From the NCBI RefSeq assembly GCF_003143855.1, contig NZ_QFRK01000007.1, positions 1 through 64,000 of the forward strand: DNA of 64,000 bases. Direction: 5' to 3'. Position 1 is the first letter of the stretch. Each line of letters begins with the position of its first letter. The translations under genes were made by a program, and so were the position numbers. Of this stretch, positions 55,657 through 64,000 are shown piece after piece. The stretch comes from Streptomyces sp. NWU339. GTDB taxonomy: Bacteria > Actinomycetota > Actinomycetes > Streptomycetales > Streptomycetaceae. The notes beneath the pieces are model-generated. The model worked only from the letters and a program-made list of their open reading frames with translations. It ran no database searches and was not told the DNA's origin.

Positions 55657-58600
55657 ATGACGTACCCGCACGCCCAGCGCCCCGCCGCGCCCGTTTCCGC
55701 CCCGGCCGACACGAGCCCGGCGGCCCGCGCGGACCATGCCACCCGTCCCGTCCCGCTCGGTGAGCTGTTCGCCGCGTGGGTGACGCGTGATCCGCACGCC
55801 CCCGCGGTGACCGACGGCCGACGCACCTGGTCATACGGAGAACTCGCGCGGCGGGCCGGCCGCCTTGCCGCCCACCTCGTCGGCAGCGGCGCCGGACCGG
55901 AGCGGACGGTGGCACTGGTCCTGCCGCGCTCGATGGAACTGATCGCCGCCGAGCTGGCCGTGGCCTTGGCCGGTGCCGCCTTCCTCCCCGTGGACCCCGA
56001 CTATCCGGCCGAACGGCGTGCCCTGATGCTCGCCGACGCCGCACCGGCCGTCGTCCTGGACGACCCGGACCGGGTCCGCGCGCTGATGAGCGCCGGGGGC
56101 CAGGAGGCGGACCCGCCCGGGAGACTGGTGCTCCCCGACCACGCGGCGTACGTCATCTTCACCTCCGGCTCCACCGGCACCCCCAAGGGCGTCACCGTCA
56201 CCCATCGCGGCATCGGCGCCTTCGCCGCGGCCGCCGCCGAGCGGTACGCCGTCGGCCCGGGCGACCGCGTGCTGCAGTTCTCCTCACCCAGCTTCGACGC
56301 CTCCGTACTGGAGCTGTGCGTCTCCGTCCTGTCCGGTGCCCTGCTGGTCGTGCCACCGGACGGGCCCTGGCTGGGCGACGAACTGGCCGCCGTCCTGGAC
56401 GAGCACCGCATCACCCACGCCCTCATACCGCCGGCCGCCCTCGCCACCCTGCCCGACCCGGCGGACACCGGCGGCGCACCGCACCTGCGTACCCTGATCG
56501 TCGGGGCCGAGGCGTGCCCGGCCGCGCTCGTCGACCGGTGGGCACCCGGCCGCCACATGATCAACTCCTACGGGCCGACCGAGGCCACCGTCGTCGCCAC
56601 CTGGACCGGACCGCTCACCGCCGGCACCGGTACACCGGCCATCGGCAGCCCGCTGCCCGGCACCGAGGCCCACGTCCTGGACGCGGCACTGCGCCCGGTG
56701 CCGCCCGGCACCGAGGGCGAGCTGTACGTGGGCGGCGACGGGCTGGCCCGCGGTTACCTCGGCCGCCCCGGCCTGACCGCGACCCGGTTCGTCGCCCACC
56801 CCTTCGGCCCGCCCGGCGCCCGCCTCTACCGCACCGGCGACCGGGTGCGCCGCAGGCCGGACGGCGAGCTGGAGTTCCTCGGCCGGGTCGACCGGCAGGT
56901 CAAGGTGCGCGGCTTCCGCATCGAACCCGGCGAGATCGAGGCCGCCCTGACCCGTTGCCCCGGCGTCCGTGAGGCCGTGGTCGTGGTCCGCGACGAGGAA
57001 CCCGCCCGCGGCCGGCTCGTCGGCTACGTCACGCCCGCCGATCCGGCCCGCAGGCCAGAACCCGCCCGGCTGCGCGCCGCCCTCGCCGCCGCCCTGCCGG
57101 CCCACATGGTGCCCTCCGCCGTCGTCGTCCTGGACGCGCTGCCGCTCACTCCGCAGCACAAGGTCGACCTGCGGGCCCTGCCCGCCCCCGGCGGTGCGCG
57201 GACCGAGGAGCACGTCGAGCCGCGCACCGGCGACGAGCGGGCCCTGGCCGCGATCTGGGCCGACGTCCTCGGCGTCGACGCCGTCGGCGTCACCGACGAC
57301 TTCTTCGACCTGGGCGGCGACTCGCTCCTCGCCGCCCGCACCCTGACGCGGATCCGGGAAGTCCTCGGCGCCCGGCTCTCCCTGCGTGACGTGTTCACCG
57401 CACGGACCGTCGCCGCGCTCGCCCCGCTGGCCGCCGAGCCGTCCGCCGCCGCGCCGCCGGACCCGATCCCCTCCGCCCCGCGCGGAAAGCCCGTCCCGCT
57501 CTCCAGCGCCCAGCGACGCCTGTGGTTCCTCGACGACCTCACCGACGGCGGAACCGAGTACAACACCGGCGTGGCGCTGCGGCTGCGCGGCCCGCTCGAC
57601 ACGCCTGCCCTGCGACGCGCCCTGGACCGGCTCGCCGCCCGCCACGACTCCCTGCGCACCACCTTCGCCACCGTCGACGGACAGGGCGTCCAGCTGATCG
57701 CCCCCGAGGCGGTACTCCCCCTGCGCACCTCCGACGTCGAGCACCTGCCCGCCGACCGGCGGGGCGACGCCGTCGAGCGCCTGCTGACCGAGGAACTGCG
57801 CCGCCCCCACGACCTGACGACCGGGCCCCTGACCCGGGCGCTGCTCGTCCGCCGCGCCCCCGAGGACCACGTCCTGCTGCTGGCCCAGCACCACATCGTC
57901 ACCGACGGCTGGTCGGTCGGCGTCCTGACCCGGGACCTGACGGCGCTCTACCGCGCGGAGGCCTGCGGCGAACCGGACGGCCTTCCCCGGCCGGGCGTGC
58001 AGTACCCGGACTTCGCGCTGTGGGAGCGCGAGCGGCGCACCGGCGACGCGGACGCCGACGACCTCGGTTACTGGAAGCGCCATCTGGCCGGCCTGCAGCA
58101 ACTCGAACTGCCCACCGACCGGCCCCGGCCGGCGGTGCGCACCACCGCGGGCGCGGCACACCGCCACCACCTCCCGGAGCACCTGGTGGACCGGCTGCGG
58201 CAACTGGCCCAGGGCCGCGGCACGACCGTCTTCACGCTGTTCGCCGGGGCGGCGGCCGTGCTGTTCTCCCGCTACTCCGGGCAGCGGGACGTGGCGTTCG
58301 GGACCGTCACCAACGGGCGGGACCGCCGCGAACTGGAGGACGTGACGGGCTTCTTCGCCAACACCGTCGTGCTGCGCGGCGAGGTCGACGACACCGTCAC
58401 GGTCGACCGGTTCGTGGAGTCCATGCGCGCGACCGTGCTGGACGCCTTCGTGCACGACGGCGTGCCGTTCGACCGGGTGGTCGAGGAACTGGCCCCGCCC
58501 AGAGACCCCAGCCGCACTCCGCTGGTGCAGGTACTGGTGGTGCAGCAGGCGGCGCCCGTCCGGCCTCCGCTGGCGGCCGGGGCACGGATCGAGGAGCATC

Positions 58601-61600
58601 CGCTGCCCCGCCCGGCCGCCCGCTTCGACCTCGTGCTGGAGTTCGCGCCGCGCGCCGAGGGCGGCTGCGAGCTGACGGTCGAGTACAACACCGACCTGTA
58701 CGAGGCGGCGACCGTGACCCGGATGAGCCGGCAGCTGCACCGCCTGCTGGAAGGCATGGCGGACGGCCCGCACCGGACGCTGGCCGAACTGCCGCTGCTG
58801 TCGGACGACGAGCGGCGCACGCTCCTCGACTCCTGGAACCCGCCCGCGCCGGCCGGCGACCACGCCGACGGCGCCACGCTCCCGGCGCTGTTCGAGGCGC
58901 AGGTGGCCCGAACTCCCGACCGGACCGCCGTGACCTGCGGCGCGGCCCGGCTGGACTACGCCGGACTGAACCGGCGTGCCAACCGGCTCGCCCGGCTGCT
59001 GACGACGCACGGCGCGGGTCCGGAGTCCCTGGTGGCGCTGTGTCTGCCGCGCTCCGCCGACCTGCTGCCGGCGCTGTGGGCCGTCCTGAAGTCGGGCGCC
59101 GGATACCTGCCCGTCGACCCCGGCTACCCGGCCGAGCGGATCCGCTTCATGCTCGCCGACGCGGCCCCCGCCCTCGTCGTCGCCACCCGTGGGACCGCCC
59201 ACGCGCTCCCCGACGACTGCGAGCCACTGTTCCTGGAGGACGCGCTGCTCCTGGAGGACGCCGAGCCGTCCGATGCCGGTTCCGCTGACCTGACCGCAGA
59301 CCTGACCGACGCCGACCGGGCCCGGCCACTCGACCCGTCCCACCCCGCCTACGTCATCTACACCTCCGGATCCACCGGCCGCCCCAAGGGCGTGATCGTC
59401 ACCCACCGCAGCGTGGCCGCGCTGGCCGCCTGGGCCGAGGAGACGTTCGGCCCGCGCGGGCTGGCGCACGTCGTCGCGTCCACCTCCCTCAACTTCGACG
59501 TGTCCGTCTTCGAGTTGCTGTGCCCCCTGCTGGCCGGCGGCAGCGTCGAGGTGGTCGCCGACCTCCCGGCCCTCGCCGACAGCCCCGGACCCCGCCGGGC
59601 CGGACTCCTCAGCGGTGTCCCGTCCGTACTCTCCCGTGTGCTCGGCGGCGACAGCGCGGTCGAGGCGGACACCGTCCTCCTGGCAGGCGAGGCCCTGCCC
59701 GCCCGGACCGTGCGGGACATCAGGGACGCCATGCCCTCGGCCGAGGTGGCGAACATCTACGGCCCGACCGAAGCCACCGTCTACGCCACCGCCTGGTTCG
59801 CCGACGGCACCGTCCCCGACCAGGCCCCGCCCATCGGCCGTCCCGTCGCCCGCACCCGCGCCTACGTGCTGGACCGCCTGCTGCGCCCCCAACCTCCGGG
59901 TGTCATCGGTGAGTTGTACCTCGGTGGTGGTGGACTGGCCCGCGGCTACCTGCGACGCCCCGGTCTGACCGCCGCGCGCTTCGTCGCCGACCCCTTCGGT
60001 GTCCCCGGCGACCGCATGTACCGCACGGGCGACCTGGTGCGCTGGAGTGCCGACGGCCGGCTCGAGTACCTCGGCCGCATCGACCAACAGGTCAAGGTGC
60101 GCGGCTTCCGCATCGAACTGGGCGAGGTCGAGGAGGCCCTGCGCCGCTGCACGGGCGTCGCCGAGGCCGCCGCGACCGTCCGCGACGGCGATGGCCACCG
60201 CCGCCTGGCCGGATACGTCGTCCCCGCCCCCGGTGCCCGCGTGGAACCGGAGGCGGTACGCCGCGAACTCGGGCGCACCCTGCCCGACTACATGGTCCCC
60301 TCGGCCGTCGTGGTGCTGCCCGCCCTGCCGCTCAACCCCAACGGCAAGCTGGACCGAGGCAGGCTCCCCGACCCGGCGCCGGCCGAACCCGTCACACGCC
60401 ACGTCGCGCCCCGCACCCCCACCGAACGGACCCTCGCCGCCATCTGGGCCGACGTCCTGCACGTGGAGCGGGTCGGAGCGGACGACAACTTCTTCGCGCT
60501 CGGCGGCGACTCCATCCTCAGCATCCAGATCGTCTCCCGGGCACGGCAGGCGGGCCTCACGATCACCTCGCGGGACGTCTACCGGCACCAGACGGTCGCC
60601 GCCCTCGCCCGCTGCGCCGACGAGGCGGGAAGCCGGCGGCCCGCCGAGTCCGCACCCGTCGAGGCAACCGGCTCCGCGCCGCTGACACCCATCCAGCACT
60701 GGCTCTTCGAGAGTGCCGCCGAGCGGGCCGGGCACTTCGGCCAGACCCTCTCGGTGACACTGCACGCCGGCGTCGACGCGCGGGCACTCGAAGACGCCCT
60801 CAACGACGTGATCGCCCACCACGACGCCCTGAGCTCCCGCTTCCGCACCGACGAGGCGGGCGTACGGTGGCTGATCGACGTCCCGGCCGCCCGCTGCCGC
60901 CTCGCGCGCCACACCGGTCCGGACACCGACACCCCGCACCTCGGCCCCCACGACCTGCGCCACGGCCCGCTGCTGCGTGCCGTACTGCACGACCGGGGCC
61001 CCGGACGGCCGCACGTACTGCACCTGGCCGTCCACCACCTCGTCGTGGACGGGGTTTCCTGGCGCCTGATCCTCGAGGACCTCGACCTGGCCTACCGCGC
61101 CCGCCGCGCCGGCCGGGACGGAGCGGCGGCACTGCCCCGGAAGTCGTCCCCGCTGCGGCACTGGGCCGAGCGCCTCGCCGCGCACGCCGCCGCCGGCGGC
61201 TTCGACGACGAGAAGGCCTACTGGACGCGGGCGACCGAAGGCGCCCGGGCCGCCCTGCCGTCGGACCGGACGGGCACCAACACCTACGCCTCCCAGCGCT
61301 CGGTGACGGTACGCCTCGGACCCGAGGACACCGACGTGCTGCTGCGCACCCTGCCCGAGACCTACCGCACCCGGGCCAACGACGTCCTGCTCGCCGCCCT
61401 CGGCCGGGTGCTGTGCGGCTGGACCGGTCACGACCGGGTACTGGTGGACGTCGAAGGCCACGGCCGCGAGGAACTGTTCGCCGACGTCGACACCAGCCGC
61501 ACCGTCGGCTGGTTCACCACCCGCCACCCCGTCGCCCTCACCGTCCCGCCCGAGGCGGACTGGGACGCCGTGCTCAAGCAGGTCAAGGAGCACCTGCGCG

Positions 61601-64000
61601 CGGTGCCCCGGCACGGCCTCGGCCACGGAGTCCTGGCCCTGCCGGGCCGCGACGCCGCACAGCTCCCGGCGACCACCGCGCAGATCAGCTTCAACTACCT
61701 GGGCCGCTTCGGGCTCTCGGAGACCTCCGAGGGGCTGTACGACGGGCCGTTCCGTCCGCTGGAGCTGGACGCCGACCCCTCGGCGTCACGCCCGCACGCC
61801 CTGGAGGTCGTGGGGCGGCTGGACGGCGACAGCCTGGAGTTCACCTGGTTCTACTCGGACGAGCTGCACCGGCGGGACACCGTCGCGGACCTCGCCGGAC
61901 GGTTCGCCGACGCGCTGGCCGGCCTCGCCCGCCACGCGGCCCGGCCCGGCGCCGCCGGACGCACCCCCTCGGACTTCCCGCTGGCCCGGCTCGACCAGAC
62001 GCACGTCGACCGGATCGCGGGCGAGGACCCCGCCGGCGTGGAGGACGTCCACCCCCTCACGCCCACCCAGGCCGGCATGCTCTTCCACCGGCTCTCGCAG
62101 GACGACCGCGGCGTGTACTTCCAGCAGCTGACGTTCGTCCTGGACGGCGTGGAGGACCCGGCCGTGCTGGCGGACGCCTGGCAGCGGGTCACGGACCGCA
62201 CGCCGGTGCTGCGCGCCCGCGTGGTGTGGCAGGACGTGCCCGAGCCGCTCCTCGTGGTGCAGCGCGGAGCAGCCGTGCCGGTGGAGCGACCGGACTGGCG
62301 CGGCCTGTCCGAGGCCGAGCGGGACGAGCGGCTGCGCGAACTGCTCGAGGGCGACCGCGCCCGCGGTGTCGACCTGACGCGCGCGCCGCTCCAGCGCCTG
62401 GTGCTGGCCCGGGTCTCCGACCGCGCGGTCCGTGTCGTGTGGTCCTTCGACCACCTGATCCTGGACGGCTGGAGCCTGTTCCAGGTCCTCTCCGACGTCT
62501 TCGCGTGCCACGCCGTCCTGGCGGGCGCCGCGGACGCCCCGCTGCCCGACCGCCGCCCCTTCCGCGACTACGTCGCCTGGCTGCAGGACCGCGCCGAGCG
62601 GGCCGAGGCCGAACGGCACTGGCGGACCCGCCTGAACGGCCTGAGCGAGGCCACCGCGCTGCCCTTCGACCGTGAACCCCGCGAGAGCCACCGCGCGGAG
62701 TCGACGCGGGCGGTACGCGTCACGGTGCCCGAGACCACCACCCGGGCACTGGAGGGCCTCGCCAGGACGGCGGGCCTGACCATGAACACCCTCGTGCAGG
62801 GCGCCTGGGCGCTGCTGTTGAGCCGCCTGGCGGCCCGCGACGAGGTGGTCTTCGGCACCACCGTCTCCGGACGGCCGCCCGAGCTGCCCGGGGCCGACGC
62901 CATGACCGGTCTGTTCATCGCGACCCTGCCCACCCGCGTGACCGTGCCGCGGGACGAGACGCTGCTCACCTGGCTGGGCCGGCTCCAGCAGGAGCAGAGC
63001 GAGGACCGCCGCCACGACCACGTGCCGCTGCACCACATGAAGGCGTTCACCGAACTGCCCGAACGCGTCGCCCTGTTCGACAGCATCGTGGTGTTCGAGA
63101 ACTACCCGGTCGACGACGGCCTCGCCGCCGCGCACGGGCTGCGGCTCAGCGGCCTGGACGGCATCGAGACCACCAACTACCCGCTCAGCCTGGTCGCCTA
63201 CCCCGGCACGGGACTCGCCCTGCGCCTCGGCTACGACCCGGACCTCTTCGACGCCGCCACCGTCGAGCGGATGGCCGAGCACCTCACCGTCCTGCTGGAG
63301 GGCTTCGCCACCGCACCTCGGAGCGTGCCCGCCCGCCTGCCCCTGCTGACGGCCGACCGGCGTGAGCAGGTGCTCCACACGTGGAACGACACCGCCACCG
63401 GTACCCCTGCGGCGACCACCGCGGGCCTGTTCGCCGCGCAGGTGCGGCGCACCCCCGACGCCGTCGCGCTGCTGGCCGGCGACGAGCGGCTCACCTACCG
63501 CGAACTCGACGGCCGGGCCGGGGCACTGGCCGGCCGGCTGGCCGCGCTCGGGGTCCGCCCGGAGGTCCCCGTCGGCGTCCTGATGGACCGCTCGGTCGGC
63601 CTCGTCGTCACCCAGGTCGCCCTCGCCCGCCTCGGCGGCGTGTACGTCCCGCTCGACGGCAGGGCGCCGCGGGAGCGGCTGCGCACGATGCTCGGTGAAG
63701 CCGGTGCCGACCTGCTGCTCACGGACCGGGCCTGGGAGGAGACGGCTGCGGCCCTTCTCCCGGAAGGCCGCGTGCTGCGGCCGGACGACCCGGACGACAC
63801 AGCCGCCGCGGTCCCGGAACCCACGACTGTGCCGCGCGTGCACCCGGACACCGTCCAGTACCTCATGTTCACGTCCGGGTCCACCGGCAACCCCAAGGGC
63901 GTGGCGGCGCGGCAGCGGGACGTCGCCGCGCTGGCCCTGGACCGTGCCTTCGCCCGTCACGACCGGGTCCTCGTGCACTCCCCGCACGCCTTCGACGCCT
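55657..64000 (+). CDS. Nonribosomal peptide synthetase, at least three modules, continues beyond window
   Basis: The frame is open from ATG 55657 to the window end (2781 residues seen). Domains in order are A1 (about 30-510; [10 protein letters not shown]), T1 (LGGDS, Ser556), C1 (about 611-1060; HHIVTDG 745-751), A2 (about 1072-1572; [17 protein letters not shown]) and T2 (Ser1619). An E domain follows (about 1675-2110; HHLVVDG 1793-1799, [17 protein letters not shown]), then C2 (about 2131-2570) and A3 (from about 2582, cut). The lack of a C domain before A1 makes it the starter module; E after module 2 implies a D-residue there. C2 has DHLILDG in place of HHxxxDG, keeping the catalytic second His. 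A1 ends in QHKVDL instead of NGKxDR but keeps the Lys. Amino-acid specificities are not assigned. Confidence 0.95.
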   Translation, partial: MTYPHAQRPAAPVSAPADTSPAARADHATRPVPLGELFAAWVTRDPHAPAVTDGRRTWSYGELARRAGRLAAHLVGSGAGPERTVALVLPRSMELIAAELAVALAGAAFLPVDPDYPAERRALMLADAAPAVVLDDPDRVRALMSAGGQEADPPGRLVLPDHAAYVIFTSGSTGTPKGVTVTHRGIGAFAAAAAERYAVGPGDRVLQFSSPSFDASVLELCVSVLSGALLVVPPDGPWLGDELAAVLDEHRITHALIPPAALATLPDPADTGGAPHLRTLIVGAEACPAALVDRWAPGRHMINSYGPTEATVVATWTGPLTAGTGTPAIGSPLPGTEAHVLDAALRPVPPGTEGELYVGGDGLARGYLGRPGLTATRFVAHPFGPPGARLYRTGDRVRRRPDGELEFLGRVDRQVKVRGFRIEPGEIEAALTRCPGVREAVVVVRDEEPARGRLVGYVTPADPARRPEPARLRAALAAALPAHMVPSAVVVLDALPLTPQHKVDLRALPAPGGARTEEHVEPRTGDERALAAIWADVLGVDAVGVTDDFFDLGGDSLLAARTLTRIREVLGARLSLRDVFTARTVAALAPLAAEPSAAAPPDPIPSAPRGKPVPLSSAQRRLWFLDDLTDGGTEYNTGVALRLRGPLDTPALRRALDRLAARHDSLRTTFATVDGQGVQLIAPEAVLPLRTSDVEHLPADRRGDAVERLLTEELRRPHDLTTGPLTRALLVRRAPEDHVLLLAQHHIVTDGWSVGVLTRDLTALYRAEACGEPDGLPRPGVQYPDFALWERERRTGDADADDLGYWKRHLAGLQQLELPTDRPRPAVRTTAGAAHRHHLPEHLVDRLRQLAQGRGTTVFTLFAGAAAVLFSRYSGQRDVAFGTVTNGRDRRELEDVTGFFANTVVLRGEVDDTVTVDRFVESMRATVLDAFVHDGVPFDRVVEELAPPRDPSRTPLVQVLVVQQAAPVRPPLAAGARIEEHPLPRPAARFDLVLEFAPRAEGGCELTVEYNTDLYEAATVTRMSRQLHRLLEGMADGPHRTLAELPLLSDDERRTLLDSWNPPAPAGDHADGATLPALFEAQVARTPDRTAVTCGAARLDYAGLNRRANRLARLLTTHGAGPESLVALCLPRSADLLPALWAVLKSGAGYLPVDPGYPAERIRFMLADAAPALVVATRGTAHALPDDCEPLFLEDALLLEDAEPSDAGSADLTADLTDADRARPLDPSHPAYVIYTSGSTGRPKGVIVTHRSVAALAAWAEETFGPRGLAHVVASTSLNFDVSVFELLCPLLAGGSVEVVADLPALADSPGPRRAGLLSGVPSVLSRVLGGDSAVEADTVLLAGEALPARTVRDIRDAMPSAEVANIYGPTEATVYATAWFADGTVPDQAPPIGRPVARTRAYVLDRLLRPQPPGVIGELYLGGGGLARGYLRRPGLTAARFVADPFGVPGDRMYRTGDLVRWSADGRLEYLGRIDQQVKVRGFRIELGEVEEALRRCTGVAEAAATVRDGDGHRRLAGYVVPAPGARVEPEAVRRELGRTLPDYMVPSAVVVLPALPLNPNGKLDRGRLPDPAPAEPVTRHVAPRTPTERTLAAIWADVLHVERVGADDNFFALGGDSILSIQIVSRARQAGLTITSRDVYRHQTVAALARCADEAGSRRPAESAPVEATGSAPLTPIQHWLFESAAERAGHFGQTLSVTLHAGVDARALEDALNDVIAHHDALSSRFRTDEAGVRWLIDVPAARCRLARHTGPDTDTPHLGPHDLRHGPLLRAVLHDRGPGRPHVLHLAVHHLVVDGVSWRLILEDLDLAYRARRAGRDGAAALPRKSSPLRHWAERLAAHAAAGGFDDEKAYWTRATEGARAALPSDRTGTNTYASQRSVTVRLGPEDTDVLLRTLPETYRTRANDVLLAALGRVLCGWTGHDRVLVDVEGHGREELFADVDTSRTVGWFTTRHPVALTVPPEADWDAVLKQVKEHLRAVPRHGLGHGVLALPGRDAAQLPATTAQISFNYLGRFGLSETSEGLYDGPFRPLELDADPSASRPHALEVVGRLDGDSLEFTWFYSDELHRRDTVADLAGRFADALAGLARHAARPGAAGRTPSDFPLARLDQTHVDRIAGEDPAGVEDVHPLTPTQAGMLFHRLSQDDRGVYFQQLTFVLDGVEDPAVLADAWQRVTDRTPVLRARVVWQDVPEPLLVVQRGAAVPVERPDWRGLSEAERDERLRELLEGDRARGVDLTRAPLQRLVLARVSDRAVRVVWSFDHLILDGWSLFQVLSDVFACHAVLAGAADAPLPDRRPFRDYVAWLQDRAERAEAERHWRTRLNGLSEATALPFDREPRESHRAESTRAVRVTVPETTTRALEGLARTAGLTMNTLVQGAWALLLSRLAARDEVVFGTTVSGRPPELPGADAMTGLFIATLPTRVTVPRDETLLTWLGRLQQEQSEDRRHDHVPLHHMKAFTELPERVALFDSIVVFENYPVDDGLAAAHGLRLSGLDGIETTNYPLSLVAYPGTGLALRLGYDPDLFDAATVERMAEHLTVLLEGFATAPRSVPARLPLLTADRREQVLHTWNDTATGTPAATTAGLFAAQVRRTPDAVALLAGDERLTYRELDGRAGALAGRLAALGVRPEVPVGVLMDRSVGLVVTQVALARLGGVYVPLDGRAPRERLRTMLGEAGADLLLTDRAWEETAAALLPEGRVLRPDDPDDTAAAVPEPTTVPRVHPDTVQYLMFTSGSTGNPKGVAARQRDVAALALDRAFARHDRVLVHSPHAFDA

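Noticed and set aside
56284..61626. 1780-codon open frame on the minus strand across the NRPS
   Set aside because: It is the antisense shadow of a high-G+C gene; the plus strand shows a full set of ordered NRPS motifs in one frame.

Overview
The window looks like part of a Streptomyces chromosome. It has very high G+C with strong third-position G/C bias, frequent GTG and TTG starts, long antisense shadow reading frames, and families typical of the genus (DUF5947/DUF6084 hydrogenase accessories, DUF6186, an Rv1733c-type membrane protein, SigB/F-like and ECF41-like sigma factors, a SoxR-type operator). Every call was made by eye from the sequence; no database search was run.

Layout. 1-0.8 kb: the 3' end of an IS4-type transposase, a tRNA-Pro(GGG) and a frameshifted scrap of a catechol 2,3-dioxygenase form a small genomic scar. 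0.8-7.1 kb: an MscS channel, an ABC exporter behind a SoxR-type promoter, and a fused SecDF. 7.1-13.7 kb: a two-component system with a coupled secreted protein, two DksA/TraR zinc-finger proteins, an MreB-like ATPase, an Rv1733c-type protein, and an NfeD/flotillin pair. 13.7-19 kb: an ECF41/SigJ-type sigma factor, a TetR/MFS efflux pair, a DUF6230 remnant, an MpaB-like oxygenase and a disordered small protein.

19.2-34.1 kb is the main functional block. It is one co-directional locus for a high-affinity, oxygen-tolerant group 1h [NiFe] hydrogenase: hoxX, small and large subunits, an Nfu-like protein, three poorly understood accessory proteins, the endopeptidase, a 38-residue protein, and hypA-B-F-C-D-E. 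Most genes overlap by 4 to 8 nt. The set appears self-sufficient: subunits, Ni insertion (HypA/B), CN synthesis (HypE/F), Fe(CN)2CO assembly (HypC/D), aerobic CO supply (HoxX) and C-terminal processing.

34.2-50.4 kb: photolyase plus an NAD-binding epimerase-like protein, an SDR/DMT-exporter/polysaccharide-deacetylase operon, an MGDG-synthase-like glycosyltransferase, a SigB/F-type sigma factor followed by a BrkB/YihY membrane protein, a nitroreductase, a DUF2231-Rieske protein, small membrane proteins, a degraded DUF5753 regulator, a Tat lipoprotein and a ferric-reductase-like membrane protein. 50.4-51 kb: a cobalamin riboswitch that now reads into a decayed [2Fe-2S] ferredoxin gene.

51.2-64 kb: the left part of a nonribosomal peptide cluster, with type II thioesterase, P450, a penicillin-binding-protein-like hydrolase (candidate SurE-type trans cyclase) and an NRPS that runs off the window as A-T / C-A-T-E / C-A(partial). 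Starter and second-residue epimerization are visible; the product is not identifiable from this piece.
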